Assembly (NCBI GenBank): GCA_964583335.1
Contig: CAZOVG010000003.1
Location: forward strand, 124,001 to 188,000
Length of the DNA: 64,000 nt
Origin: JAGNKE01 sp964583335
GTDB taxonomy: Bacteria > Pseudomonadota > Alphaproteobacteria > Micavibrionales > Micavibrionaceae
Direction of reading: 5' to 3'
Within the stretch, counting starts at the first letter, position 1. Each line of letters begins with the position of its first letter. A model generated the notes under the pieces. That model was not told where the DNA came from and made no database searches. It saw nothing but the letters and a program-made list of their open reading frames with translations. The position numbers and the translations under genes are program-made. This document shows positions 16,353 through 25,423 of the stretch, in pieces.

Positions 16353-17918
16353 ATGACGGTTGATCGTAAAACGGCACTTCATATCTGCAAGGTGATAGCG
16401 CGCCAGATCGAGAACGGATATCCCGATCTGCACTTGAATTTTATTGTGCACGAGGAACATAAGCGCCAAAAGGCGGTCGTGCGCGAAACCGAAAACATAC
16501 AGGAACACCCCGCCGGCCAGACCCTGCTCGACTACATCCTCGCCAGCAAGGACAAGGAGATCACAGGCAACCGCTCCAGATTCGTCGGCCTCGCTCAGCA
16601 CAGCAACCCCGGAATCCTCGGCTTCTTCCGCTCCACCGCCACGATGGGGATTTTCTTCGTTAACTGCGACCGCTTCAACACGCAAGAAGACCTCAAAAAC
16701 CATGCGCTGCACATGGTCTGGCACGCGCTGGCCCTCTACGAGGACTTCAACGCCGCCCAGAAGATAATGCACCAGAAGACGGGAACGCTTCCGGCTCCCA
16801 GACGCAAGAAGGCGCACGGGCATAGCCAAAAAGACGAGGGACCCGCCGCCGTAACGCAAGAACAATCCCCCGAATCCCGGCTGGAGATCCAAGACGGCGT
16901 GATCGCCACAAAACTGGAAACGCAGGACCTTTACCACCGCAACCTTCTGGCCGATATTTTCTCGGCAACCTTCCAGGCCATCCACGGCACGGAAAACGCC
17001 ATCCGCAATCTGGCCAAACAGCGGATGCTCGACACGCTCTCCCCGCAAATCGGCTTCATTTCAGAGCGCTACCCCTACCCCGTCAGCATGGAAACGCTCG
17101 AACTTCTGTTTTCCGAAAGCATCAGCGCCTCGGCCAAAAAGGAAAAGGGTGTCGCCCTCGCCGTTCGAATTACCCGCGAAATCGGCATGACCTACAAAAT
17201 CAACGCGATAAAGCAGTGGCGCGCCTTCTGTGTTCCGGCACAGGAAATGGCATGGTGTGGTTTCGACCCTGAAACCATCCTCGGCGCAGCGATTTACACA
17301 AACGAAAACACATATGTCCGCTCCATCGCCGACATGGTGTCCGAACATCTTGAAATCAAACCGAAAATCTTTTCAAACCTGAACGATTACAACCCTTTTG
17401 CCGATCAGGAAATGAACAAGCGGCTGCATGAAAAAATGGCGATGGAAAGCTTCAAGATCGCGATGGAAAAAATACGAACGCCCGAAGATCACCGGATGCT
17501 CCTGAACGAAGCCTTCGCCCAGTGCCAGAAACTCAGAGTCGGCAACCCGGTCGGTTGGTCGGCGCATGCCCTTCTCAACTTGATCGACGAAGTAATCCTG
17601 CTTGATGCGAAGACTCTGGCACAGCAAAAGGCGCGCCTGTTAAACATCTATGAACAGCAGCTCCAGCGCGTAAGCTGGGAAAACCTCCGCACCTTCGCCC
17701 GCTTTATCTTCCGCCAGCGCCGCGACGGTCTCGAAATCACGCCCGCCATGATCGCATCAATTCCCGGAAAGACAGAGGATCTGGTCATTATCAAGGAAAC
17801 CTTCGCCAAACTCGATGAAATGTCCGCACTCGCCGAAGCCGCAAGCGAACAGCACGGCAACAAAACCGGCACGCAGGGAAGCTTCGCACGCTTCATCAGC
17901 CCCAACGCGCTGAAATAA
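16353..17918 (+). CDS. hypothetical protein, 521 residues
   Basis: A soluble protein with no signal peptide or transmembrane segment and no recognised family. The N-terminal ~140 residues form a compact domain (HICKVIARQIENGYPDLHLN, then MGIFFVNCDRFNTQEDLKNH and HMVWHALALYEDFN). A Lys/Pro/Gln-rich linker (about 148-175) follows, then a ~330-residue helical domain. The N-terminal HxxxVWHA pattern is not a known zinc motif, and I do not infer enzyme activity. Start ATG 16353; no strong ribosome-binding site is visible. It stands alone between fabI (divergent) and a short convergent stretch. Confidence 0.75.
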   Translation: MTVDRKTALHICKVIARQIENGYPDLHLNFIVHEEHKRQKAVVRETENIQEHPAGQTLLDYILASKDKEITGNRSRFVGLAQHSNPGILGFFRSTATMGIFFVNCDRFNTQEDLKNHALHMVWHALALYEDFNAAQKIMHQKTGTLPAPRRKKAHGHSQKDEGPAAVTQEQSPESRLEIQDGVIATKLETQDLYHRNLLADIFSATFQAIHGTENAIRNLAKQRMLDTLSPQIGFISERYPYPVSMETLELLFSESISASAKKEKGVALAVRITREIGMTYKINAIKQWRAFCVPAQEMAWCGFDPETILGAAIYTNENTYVRSIADMVSEHLEIKPKIFSNLNDYNPFADQEMNKRLHEKMAMESFKIAMEKIRTPEDHRMLLNEAFAQCQKLRVGNPVGWSAHALLNLIDEVILLDAKTLAQQKARLLNIYEQQLQRVSWENLRTFARFIFRQRRDGLEITPAMIASIPGKTEDLVIIKETFAKLDEMSALAEAASEQHGNKTGTQGSFARFISPNALK

Positions 17919-17941
17919 TGGAAATCTGAAACCGCGAGTTT

Positions 17942-18121
17942 TCAACTAGGCTCTTGATTGTCCGGTTGTGCGTTAACATGCTCGGAAGCCCCTGATCTTG
18001 TCGAGGCAGGTTTCTCCAGTATGGCTGAAACGACGATATAGACAAACCAGATTACCAAACCGGTCCGAAGCGCAAGAAACGCCAATCGCACAGCCAATCT
18101 GATACGGAATTCCCTTCCCAC
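17942..18121 (-). CDS. candidate 59-residue single-pass membrane protein
   Basis: An open frame from GTG 18121 to TGA 17942. The product has a short basic N-terminus, one long hydrophobic stretch (LAFLALRTGLVIWFVYIVV) and a polar tail rich in Ser, Asn and Gln: the shape of a small inner-membrane protein with positive-inside topology. AGGAG occurs near the GTG but at poor spacing, so the start is uncertain. It lies after the terminator of the glycine-zipper gene and would need its own promoter. The coding call rests on composition alone. Confidence 0.35.
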   Translation of the reverse strand: MGREFRIRLAVRLAFLALRTGLVIWFVYIVVSAILEKPASTRSGASEHVNAQPDNQEPS

Positions 18122-18154
18122 GGCTCCTACACTCTCCTATAGGCGTCAGATCTC

Positions 18155-18184
18155 AAAAAAAAGGCCGCGCTTTGCAACGCGGCC
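18155..18184 (-). terminator. intrinsic terminator of the glycine-zipper lipoprotein gene
   Basis: Read on the minus strand, GGCCGCG-TTGCAAAG-CGCGGCC is followed directly by a run of eight T. It sits 25 bp after the stop codon at 18209. Confidence 0.85.
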
Positions 18185-18208
18185 TCTTTGATTATCTTCA
18201 AACCGGGA

Positions 18209-18685
18209 TTACTGAACGATCTGCCAGCTTCCGTCAGGCTGGCGGCAAGCCACGCCATAGGCCGACTCTTCGCGTCCGCCGACATAGATCGTCTGCTGGA
18301 ACTCGCGGCAGTATTTACCGCTTTGACTATAACCATCCTTCGTAGCGACGACCTTGCCGTAATTTCCGCTCTCCGGGTTGCTCCAGCTGATCGGCTCGCC
18401 GATCGGAGCGTTCTGCGCCTGATAGTTGGCCTGAGAGGCGTACTGCTGGTCGGCGCGGTCAAGCGACTTGCCGATCTCGCTGCCCACAAGGGCGCCAACC
18501 AAAGCGCCCGCACCCGTCGCCCAAAGCTGGCCGGACCCGTCGCCGATTTTCGAGCCAAGAAGTCCGCCGATGACAGCCCCGCTACCGGTTCCGATCAATT
18601 GTTTCGTGCCGGTGTTGTTCATCGTCTCACAACCCGTGAGGGCAAGAGAGGAAACCACCATGGCCACAAGTGCTATTTTCTTCAT
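18209..18685 (-). CDS. glycine-zipper (2TM/17 kDa surface antigen-like) lipoprotein
   Basis: A 158-residue envelope lipoprotein. KKIALVAMVVSSLALTGCET is a lipoprotein signal with lipobox LTGC. Residues about 28-75 are the paired glycine-zipper segments (GTGSGAVIGGLLGSKIGDG, then GAGALVGALVGSEIGKSLD) seen in the Rickettsia 17 kDa antigen and related outer-membrane lipoproteins. The C-terminal half (WSNPESGNYGKVV, YCREFQQTIYVGGREE, ACRQPDGSW) is the RT821/surface-antigen domain with its two Cys. I start at ATG 18685; the frame is open to 18757 but the upstream part breaks the signal peptide. A strong terminator follows. Confidence 0.92.
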   Translation of the reverse strand: MKKIALVAMVVSSLALTGCETMNNTGTKQLIGTGSGAVIGGLLGSKIGDGSGQLWATGAGALVGALVGSEIGKSLDRADQQYASQANYQAQNAPIGEPISWSNPESGNYGKVVATKDGYSQSGKYCREFQQTIYVGGREESAYGVACRQPDGSWQIVQ

Positions 18686-18825
18686 CCAATGAGTCCTTTG
18701 CTTCTGGAATAAACTCTGCATTTCTGTACTATAGCCGCTCACAACGCAGCGTGACAATGCTACGTGTATAAAGGAAAAACCCTCCGCAGGGAAAAATTTT
18801 TCTAAAAAACCAAGGGACTGGCAAT

Positions 18826-19428
18826 ATGGAAAAGGAAACGGCCGAACTTCCGGAAACCCCCCTCCCGCTCTTCCATAAATGGTTTGCAGAGGCCCAAACC
18901 GCAGAGCCCAACGACCCGGACGCCATGGCTCTGGCCACAGCCACCCCGGACGGACAGCCGATCGTGCGGATGGTCCTCCTCAAACAGGCCGACGAACGCG
19001 GATTTAAATTCCACAGCAACGAACAAAGCTTCAAGGGCCGCCATCTGGCCGCAAACCCCCATGCTGCCCTGTGCTTCCACTGGAAATCCCTGCGCCGGCA
19101 GATTTGCGTGCAGGGTACGGTGGACATCGCGCCGGATGCCGAAACCGACGAATATTTCGCGACCCGCCCCTATGAACGCCAGATCGGCGCATGGGCCTCC
19201 GACCAGTCCCGCCCGCTCCCCCACAGGGAGGCTCTGGAAAAAAAGGTGACTGACCTCAAAAAGCAATACCCTGCGGGCACCGTTCCCCGCCCGCCCCACT
19301 GGGTCGGGTATATCCTGAAACCCGAACGGATCGAATTCTGGTGGAGCCACCGTGACCGTCTGCATGACCGATTCGAATACAAAAAAGGCGCAGATGGCCT
19401 GTGGACCATCCAACGCCTTTACCCTTGA
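18826..19428 (+). CDS. pdxH: pyridoxamine 5'-phosphate oxidase
   Basis: FMN-dependent oxidation of PNP or PMP to pyridoxal 5'-phosphate, the last step of vitamin B6 synthesis and salvage. Motifs include PDGQPIVRMVLLKQ and FHSNEQSFKGRHLAANPHAA for FMN binding, the RQICVQGTVD strand, ASDQSRPL, and the C-terminal signature PPHWVGYILKPERIEFWW and HDRFEY. At 200 residues it is of standard length. It is followed 31 bp later by htpG on the same strand. PLP made here would serve, among others, the ALA synthase encoded at 24200. Confidence 0.97.
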   Translation: MEKETAELPETPLPLFHKWFAEAQTAEPNDPDAMALATATPDGQPIVRMVLLKQADERGFKFHSNEQSFKGRHLAANPHAALCFHWKSLRRQICVQGTVDIAPDAETDEYFATRPYERQIGAWASDQSRPLPHREALEKKVTDLKKQYPAGTVPRPPHWVGYILKPERIEFWWSHRDRLHDRFEYKKGADGLWTIQRLYP

Positions 19429-19459
19429 TTCCCCAGCAAAACAGCGCCATAAATGGCCC

Positions 19460-21436
19460 ATGAGCAAAAACATGAACACCGCGAAACAAACCGAAACACC
19501 CCCCTCCGGCGAACAGAGTTTTACCGCCGACGTGGCCCGGCTATTGGATATCGTCGCCAACGCGCTTTACACGAACCACGATGTCTTCCTGCGCGAACTA
19601 ATCTCTAACGCCGCGGACGCCTGCGACCGCTTACGGTACGATGCGATTCAGAACCCCGACCTCATTAAAGACAACCCGGATTTCCGCATTCATGTCTTCA
19701 AAGACACCAAAGACCGCACCCTCAGTGTAATCGATAACGGCATCGGCATGACCGCGCAGGAAATGGCCGATAACCTTGGCACAATAGCGAAATCAGGCAC
19801 CGCCGCCCTCATGAAACAGATGAAGGAGCAAGGCGCAAGCGCCGACCTCAAGCTGATCGGCCAGTTCGGTGTGGGCTTTTACGCAGGCTTCATGGTCGCG
19901 CATAAAATCCGCGTCGTCAGCAAAAAGGCGGGCGAAGCCCAAGCCTTTACTTGGGAATCCGACGGCCGCACGGGCTATACCGTCCGCGAAGCCACCAGCG
20001 ATGAGGCCGCCACCCTCGACGGTGCGCGCGGCACCGCCATCCGCGTCGACCTCAAGGACGAGGCCTGCGATTTCCTTATGGACGAAAAAATCAAGATGAC
20101 CGTCCACATGTACTCCGATCACATCAGCGTTCCGATTTATCTGGGAACGCCCCATGACACGAAGCACGATCAGGCCGAAAAACTCAACGCCGCGTCCGCG
20201 CTCTGGATGCGCCCGAAAAACGAAATAACGGCAGAGCAATACACCGAATTCTATCGCCACCTTACGGGCGGCTTCGATGAACCGAGCATGACCGCGCATT
20301 GGCGCGCTGAAGGCAAAATCGAATTCACCGGCTTGCTCTTCATTCCGACCCTGCGCCCATGGGACCTGTTCGACCCCTCGCGCCGCCACTTCGTCAAGCT
20401 TTACGTCCGCCGGGTCTTTATTTCCGAGGATGTAAACACGTTGATGTACCCCTGGCTGCGCTTCGTTCGCGGGATAATCGACAGCGAAGACCTGCCCCTC
20501 AACATCAGCCGCGAAAGCCTGCAATTCAATCCTGTGGTAAGCAAGATCAGAAGCGCGGTCGCAAAACGCGTCCTGACCGACCTCGACAAGCTCTCGCAAA
20601 TCGACCCGCCCGCCTTCGCCTCCATCTGGGGCCAGTTCGGCTCGGTGCTCAAGGAGGGCCTGTACGACGCGCCCGAACACCGCATGGAGCTTCTGAAGGT
20701 CTGCCGCTTCTTCACCAGTCACGATGACGGCGAACGGCTGACCAGCCTTGAGGATTATGTCGCCCGCATGAAAGAAGGTCAGGAACAGATTTTCTATATT
20801 ACCGGGGAATCCTTGAACGCCCTGCGCAACAGCCCCCAGCTTGAGGGCTTCCGCGACCGCGGCCTTGAGGTCATTTTCCTCACCGACACGATCGACGATT
20901 TCTGGCTGCAGAAAGTATTGGATTATGACGGCAAGCCCTTCAAATCCATTACAAAAGGCGTGATTGACCTCGACGTTTACGATTTCAAAACGAAACAGAA
21001 CGATCAAAAAGACAAGGCCGAAACACCAGAGGAAAAGAATGAGCAAGATTCCGCGAATATCGGCGGCCTGATTGTCCGTCTGGCCAATATCCTGCGTGAC
21101 CGCGTGCAGAACGTGCGTCGGTCGCAGCGCCTCTCCGGCTCACCCGTTTGCCTCGTCGCCGCCGACAACAGCGTTGACATGCACATGGAGCGCGTCTTGA
21201 AAATCCACCAGAAATACGAGGCCAGCACCAAACCCGTCTTGGAAATCAACCCCAACCACCCGCTCATCAAGCTTCTGGCGCAACAGGCGCAGGCTGGAAC
21301 GGATATTGCCGAAGCCGCGGACCTTCTCCTCGATCAGGCCTTCATCATTCAGGGCGAACCCCTGTCCGATCCATCGGCCTTCGCCCGCCGGATGTCGGAG
21401 ATTATGCTCCGCGCACTCGAGGGAAGCAAAAGCTAA
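19460..21436 (+). CDS. htpG: molecular chaperone HtpG (Hsp90 family)
   Basis: ATP-dependent chaperone acting late in protein folding, cytoplasmic. The N-terminal GHKL ATPase motifs are complete: RELISNAADACDRLRYDAI, DNGIGMT, GTIAKSGT and LIGQFGVGFYAGFMVA, then the middle-domain GLLFIPTLRPWDLF and LPLNISRESLQ with the catalytic-loop Arg. The C-terminal dimerisation domain ends without MEEVD, as in bacteria. I begin at ATG 19460 (MSKNMNTAKQ): the frame opens at 19352 but that part overlaps pdxH. The product is 658 residues. Probably cotranscribed with pdxH; no heat-shock promoter was recognised. Confidence 0.96.
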   Translation: MSKNMNTAKQTETPPSGEQSFTADVARLLDIVANALYTNHDVFLRELISNAADACDRLRYDAIQNPDLIKDNPDFRIHVFKDTKDRTLSVIDNGIGMTAQEMADNLGTIAKSGTAALMKQMKEQGASADLKLIGQFGVGFYAGFMVAHKIRVVSKKAGEAQAFTWESDGRTGYTVREATSDEAATLDGARGTAIRVDLKDEACDFLMDEKIKMTVHMYSDHISVPIYLGTPHDTKHDQAEKLNAASALWMRPKNEITAEQYTEFYRHLTGGFDEPSMTAHWRAEGKIEFTGLLFIPTLRPWDLFDPSRRHFVKLYVRRVFISEDVNTLMYPWLRFVRGIIDSEDLPLNISRESLQFNPVVSKIRSAVAKRVLTDLDKLSQIDPPAFASIWGQFGSVLKEGLYDAPEHRMELLKVCRFFTSHDDGERLTSLEDYVARMKEGQEQIFYITGESLNALRNSPQLEGFRDRGLEVIFLTDTIDDFWLQKVLDYDGKPFKSITKGVIDLDVYDFKTKQNDQKDKAETPEEKNEQDSANIGGLIVRLANILRDRVQNVRRSQRLSGSPVCLVAADNSVDMHMERVLKIHQKYEASTKPVLEINPNHPLIKLLAQQAQAGTDIAEAADLLLDQAFIIQGEPLSDPSAFARRMSEIMLRALEGSKS

Positions 21437-21478
21437 GACCCTCGGCACTAAAAACTTTAAGAAAATAACTGGCAATGT

Positions 21479-22534
21479 TTAAGGGTTGCAGGTTCCCGCC
21501 GCGGCCACGCTGCCGCCTTGCTGATACCAGCATCCCGGAGCCGGACAGACAGCATCCGTGTAGGAGCCGACGCCCGGTCGGTTGACGATCAGGCCGGTTC
21601 TGACAGGCACAAGAGCGCCGCAGGCCGCAGGATCAAGAAGATTCCAGAAGGAAAGCGAACTGTCCGCGCCTCCCGCCGCGCCGGGCGCAGGGTTAGCCGC
21701 CGGAAAGGCCGTAGACCATTCAGTGGGCACTCCACCGCCCCACGGCCAACCCGGAGGTATCGGCAACGAAGGGAAGCCGTGAATGATGAAGTTACAGGCA
21801 ACATCGGCAAAATCGGTATCCAGATCGGTACATTCGACCGGCAGTTGGCGATAGTCGTTGTCGGCAGCCTCGGTCGCCCGATACTGGTCGAAAATGAAAA
21901 ACGCATCGTGCGAACGTGTCTGGAAATTGTAACATTTGGCAGCATCCCAAACCTGCCGCATCCGGTTACAGGTATAGTTCGAGTCGCTGATACTGTCGCT
22001 CAACGCACCGCTCAAACCCGAACGGCCACCAAGCATGGTATGATCGAAATTCGCATCGATATAATGATCCCGACCGCAAATCGCAGCCTCAGGCCCGCCC
22101 GCATCCGCGATAGACAAAACGGATACCCCGTCCTCAAGAGAGTCCAGAATAAGAATTTCAAGAACGCTGTTCATATCCAGACCATCGGTCAGGGCGGGGT
22201 CCAGCAAACCCGGAATCTGGCGTATCAAAACGTAAAGATCATAGAAAATACCGCCCGTGCCGTCAGGATCTTCCGGCCCACCATTTTCAGAATAACGGGC
22301 GAGGTGATCCATATAATTGTCAAAGCAGATGTAGGACAGAACGCTATCCGGCTTGGCGATCAGGTTTTGATTCTGGGTAATTTCCCGGTTGGCTTCCTCC
22401 CAGGCGCGGGCGCGCAGCACGTCCCAGAAGTTAACATCGCAGGTCGGCGGAACGGCGGCAGCCCCGGCATACGCCGCGGTCGAAGACACCATGAGCAAAC
22501 AGGCAACCGCAAAAACCCTGAAAACTGAGAACAA
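21479..22534 (-). CDS. secreted Cys-rich hypothetical protein
   Basis: A 351-residue exported protein with a good signal peptide (VFRVFAVACLLMVSSTAAYA, cleavage near AYA-G). The mature part begins with PTCDVNFWDVLRARAWEEAN followed by NQNLIAKPDSVLSYICFDNY, a pattern I associate with unnamed alphaproteobacterial exported proteins. It carries ten or more Cys across the mature chain, which suggests disulphide bonds in the periplasm. A Pro/Gly-rich stretch (PSLPIPPGWPWGGG) lies in the C-terminal third. No catalytic motif is apparent. It is convergent with htpG. Function unknown. Confidence 0.75.
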   Translation of the reverse strand: MFSVFRVFAVACLLMVSSTAAYAGAAAVPPTCDVNFWDVLRARAWEEANREITQNQNLIAKPDSVLSYICFDNYMDHLARYSENGGPEDPDGTGGIFYDLYVLIRQIPGLLDPALTDGLDMNSVLEILILDSLEDGVSVLSIADAGGPEAAICGRDHYIDANFDHTMLGGRSGLSGALSDSISDSNYTCNRMRQVWDAAKCYNFQTRSHDAFFIFDQYRATEAADNDYRQLPVECTDLDTDFADVACNFIIHGFPSLPIPPGWPWGGGVPTEWSTAFPAANPAPGAAGGADSSLSFWNLLDPAACGALVPVRTGLIVNRPGVGSYTDAVCPAPGCWYQQGGSVAAAGTCNP

Positions 22535-22649
22535 AATCCTTAGCCCCGATAGAGTGACACGTGCAACAAGCTACTTTAGCATACAGAAAAAGCCTCTGCC
22601 TAGTTTCCTGTGTATTTTTTAACACTTGGAACCAGTCCGCCGCTCTCCC

Positions 22650-23081
22650 TCAAAACATCCCCTGATAATGGCGCCCGGCCATCTCCGCGACTTCCTCGTC
22701 CGAAAACCCGTATTGACGCCCGATTTCCTCGATCATAACCTGCCGGATCAGCTTGGTCAGATCCTCGCCCGCATCGCACCACATATCCAGCACAGATCGA
22801 CGGTAAATAACCAGCATATCCGCGGTTTCAGAGCTCTTTTTCTCAACGCCCGGCGAAATTTCCTTGCCGTTGCGATAAATCGCCAAAAGATCGTAAGGAT
22901 CGTCAAGATCAAGCTCAATCTCTGTGGCTTCATCGACAAAATCCTCTACGACAACTTGCAAATCCTTGCAAAACCCCACCAACTCCTCTGGAATATCGTC
23001 AAAAATGGAATTCGCCAGCGCCTGAAGATCATCAACACTGGGGGCAACAGTATAGTTCATTATGATCTGCCGCGTATCCAT
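22650..23081 (-). CDS. metallopeptidase-fold (Zincin_1/DUF1025) protein with lost HExxH
   Basis: The 143-residue length, the ...ELVGFCKDLQVVVEDF... opening, the LLAIYRNG strand, and a C-terminal LIRQVMIEEIGRQYGFSDEE followed by VAEMA match the minimal MMP-like Zincin_1 family, in which this last segment normally reads V(I/V)HEIGHHFG(L/F)SD. Here both zinc-binding His are replaced (E-E-I-G-R), while the framework around them is kept. Peptidase activity is therefore not expected; a structural or regulatory role is an inference. A second in-frame ATG lies at 23060. Single gene, same strand as its neighbour on the left. Confidence 0.8.
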   Translation of the reverse strand: MDTRQIIMNYTVAPSVDDLQALANSIFDDIPEELVGFCKDLQVVVEDFVDEATEIELDLDDPYDLLAIYRNGKEISPGVEKKSSETADMLVIYRRSVLDMWCDAGEDLTKLIRQVMIEEIGRQYGFSDEEVAEMAGRHYQGMF

Positions 23082-23293
23082 GCGGGTCTGCCTCTGTATT
23101 TGGCCACGGATGCCTGATTCTCGTTTGCTAACCCTCAGATTCTACGATTCTTTATGATAACCGACAACGGCGTATGGAAAATAATACCCAACTTTTGATG
23201 TAAAACCCGTTGAAAACATGAACAATTTAGGTTTTTTCATCGAAACTTAAGAAAAAGTGCTGTATATTTGTGGATGTTGAAAGGAGTTCGACA

Positions 23294-23470
23294 GTGAGCA
23301 TTCCTCCCACCATCGCCGCTGAAATGGCCCTCAGCCGTCAGAACGTGGCACTGTCCGTGATCAAGCAGAACGCGCAGCAGGCCCAACAGGTCGCCCAGAT
23401 TCTTGAGGAATCCATGACCACCGTAAGCGCCCTCTCCGGCCGTGGCGGCCGCCTTGACGTGAAGGCCTGA
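23294..23470 (+). CDS. YjfB-like putative motility protein
   Basis: A 58-residue protein. GTG 23294 is preceded by AAGGAG with 7-base spacing, so it is chosen over an upstream in-frame GTG at 23270. The pattern IAAEMALSRQNVALSVIKQN then AQQAQQVAQILEESM, with its early LS, repeated Ala/Gln helix and short C-terminal tail, resembles the YjfB putative motility family. No flagellar gene lies in the window, so the link to motility comes only from the family name. Upstream about 200 bp are AT-rich and presumably hold its promoter. Confidence 0.6.
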   Translation: MSIPPTIAAEMALSRQNVALSVIKQNAQQAQQVAQILEESMTTVSALSGRGGRLDVKA

Positions 23471-23543
23471 TTCTCCGGAGTCTCAAGTAATCGTCGAATC
23501 CTCTGCTTAAACGCGCTGCTGCAGCGCACACAAAATATTTGCA

Positions 23544-23571
23544 TTGACATAAAAAACCGCCAAATGATACT
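23544..23571 (+). promoter_or_regulatory. sigma70-like promoter for the gene at 23649
   Basis: TTGACA at 23544-23549 and GATACT at 23566-23571 are separated by 16 bp, leaving a leader of about 70 nt before the start codon. AGGGG precedes that ATG at good distance. Confidence 0.5.
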
Positions 23572-23648
23572 TTTTTGGTCATGCTGAATAAAGGATTCGG
23601 CATCGGTATTTCAATGCCGCAAAAAACTCTAAAGAACAGGGGTGTGTT

Positions 23649-24131
23649 ATGTCTGAAGTCGTCTCTCAAGAATCCGGCGCCGAAGCCGAAGCCAAAAAGG
23701 ATATCCGCCAGGATCCCGGCTATTTTATCGTACAAATTGAAACGCACGACCCGCGCCTAGCGGCTTTGTTCACGAACAAGTCGACCAGCCTACCCGAGTT
23801 CGGCATCCATGACGTGACGCCCGCGCGCGAGTTCAACGCGCTCAACGACCTCAAGCGCAACGCCAGCAACATTGACGCGGTCTTAAGGGAAGACGGAAGC
23901 CTGCAGGTCACTCTGGCCGTAGACGAATACACGGCGGAAGACGCCCTCACCTTCTCCGTCATGACCCACGGCAGCACCGATGACAAGCGCCCGCTGCTCG
24001 ACAAGGTCGTCTACCGTGGCAGCAATCAGGAGTTCCAGCGCGTATCCGAACATAATGGTCGTCGCTCCGCTGTGGAACATCTTGGTCAGGACGTGCCCTA
24101 CCTGATCGACCTCAACCACGACCCGTCGTAA
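23649..24131 (+). CDS. hypothetical protein, 160 residues
   Basis: A soluble acidic protein of no family I recognise. Ala/Glu-rich N-terminal residues precede a mixed alpha-beta body (DPGYFIVQIETHDPRLAALF, then LREDGSLQVTLAVDEYTAED and ALTFSVMTHGSTDDKRPLLD). There is no signal peptide, membrane segment or catalytic signature. It has its own sigma70-like promoter 80 bp upstream, a good ribosome-binding site (AGGGG), and a strong terminator 24 bp downstream, so it is a complete single-gene transcription unit. That tidy layout supports it being a real expressed gene. Function unknown. Confidence 0.75.
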   Translation: MSEVVSQESGAEAEAKKDIRQDPGYFIVQIETHDPRLAALFTNKSTSLPEFGIHDVTPAREFNALNDLKRNASNIDAVLREDGSLQVTLAVDEYTAEDALTFSVMTHGSTDDKRPLLDKVVYRGSNQEFQRVSEHNGRRSAVEHLGQDVPYLIDLNHDPS

Positions 24132-24154
24132 CGGTTGAAAAAATTCACGAAAAA

Positions 24155-24177
24155 GGCGCGATCATCGCGCCTTTTTT
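24155..24177. terminator. bidirectional intrinsic terminator
   Basis: GGCGCGA-TCA-TCGCGCC is flanked by AAAA on the left and TTTTTT on the right, so it can stop transcription of the 160-residue gene and of the convergent hemA. Confidence 0.9.
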
Positions 24178-24199
24178 ATTGTCAGCCTGAAACGGAGAT

Positions 24200-25423
24200 T
24201 TAAGCCACGGCCCGCAGCGCGTGATGGCTGTTCCACATATGCTCCAGTGTCCCGGCCATAAACCGCACGTCTTCCATGGAATGCGCCGCCGTGGCGGTGA
24301 GGCGCAGCCGCTCCGTGCCCTTCGGCACGGTCGGGAAATTGATCGGCTGGACATAGATATTATAGTCGCGCAGCAGCATGTCGCTCACCTCGCGGCAGCA
24401 GTTCGGCTCCCCGACGATCAGCGGCACGATATGGCTCTCCCCGCGCAGGAAAGGCAAATCCGCCCGCGTCAGTAAATCCTTGAACAGCTCGACGTTGCGG
24501 CGCATCCGCATCCGCTCGACGTCCGAAACCTTGAGATGCTCCACGGCGGCCCGCGCGGCGGCCAAAACGGCGGGCGGCAGGCTGGTCGTGAAAATGAAGC
24601 TGGACGCATAGGAGCGCACAGCATCCACCACCGGGGCGCTGCCCGTGATGAACCCGCCCATCGCGCCGTAAGCCTTGCCGAACGTCCCCTCGATCACGTC
24701 GATCCGGTCCATCAGGCCCATCTGCTCGGCGACGCCGCCGCCGCGCGCGCCGTAAAGCCCGACGCCGTGAACCTCGTCCAGATACGTCATAGCGTTGTAT
24801 TTCTCGGCCAGATCGCAGATCTCCTTGATCGGCGCAATATCGCCCTCCATCGAATAGACGGATTCGAAAGCGATCAGCTTGGGCCGCTTCGGATCGACAG
24901 ATTTCAGCAACTCTTCGAGATGCTCGACGTCGTTATGACGGAAGATTCTCTTCTCGGCCTTGCTCTCCTTCATCCCGTGGATCATGGAGGCGTGGTTAAG
25001 CTCGTCGGAAAAGATCACGCAATCGGGCAGCAGGCGGGCCAGCGTACCGAGCGCGCCCTGATTAGCGACATAGCCGGAGGAAAACACCAGCGCGGCCTGT
25101 TTGTTGTGCAGATCGGCCAGCGAGGCTTCAAGTTCGACGTGATAGCGCGTGGTGCCGGAAATATTGCGCGTCCCCCCCGCCCCGGCGCCGCAGGCGTCCA
25201 GAGCATCGTGCGCGGCCTTCAGGACGACGGGGTGCTGCCCCATGCCCAGATAATCGTTGCTACACCAGATCGTGATCTCGCGGACCGAACCGTCCGGCGC
25301 GTGGTATTTGGCGCGGGGAAACCGCCCTGCGATCCGCTCCATCGTGGCGAAAACCCGGTAGCGCCCCTCTTGCTTGACCTTATCGACGCATTCTTGGAAT
25401 TCGCGGTCATAATCAATCGTCAT
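24200..25423 (-). CDS. hemA: 5-aminolevulinate synthase
   Basis: PLP enzyme condensing glycine and succinyl-CoA to ALA, the first step of haem synthesis by the C4 route of alphaproteobacteria. All landmarks are visible: CSNDYLGMGQHP, GAGAGGTRNISGTTRYHVELE, YLDEVHGVGLYG, the PLP-lysine in GTFGKAYGAMGG, and SFIFTTSLPP. Length 407 is typical. It starts at ATG 25423. The 345-bp upstream gap holds an FNR/FixK-type dyad, which fits the oxygen control of hemA seen in other alphaproteobacteria. Convergent with the 160-residue gene across a shared terminator. Confidence 0.97.
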   Translation of the reverse strand: MTIDYDREFQECVDKVKQEGRYRVFATMERIAGRFPRAKYHAPDGSVREITIWCSNDYLGMGQHPVVLKAAHDALDACGAGAGGTRNISGTTRYHVELEASLADLHNKQAALVFSSGYVANQGALGTLARLLPDCVIFSDELNHASMIHGMKESKAEKRIFRHNDVEHLEELLKSVDPKRPKLIAFESVYSMEGDIAPIKEICDLAEKYNAMTYLDEVHGVGLYGARGGGVAEQMGLMDRIDVIEGTFGKAYGAMGGFITGSAPVVDAVRSYASSFIFTTSLPPAVLAAARAAVEHLKVSDVERMRMRRNVELFKDLLTRADLPFLRGESHIVPLIVGEPNCCREVSDMLLRDYNIYVQPINFPTVPKGTERLRLTATAAHSMEDVRFMAGTLEHMWNSHHALRAVA

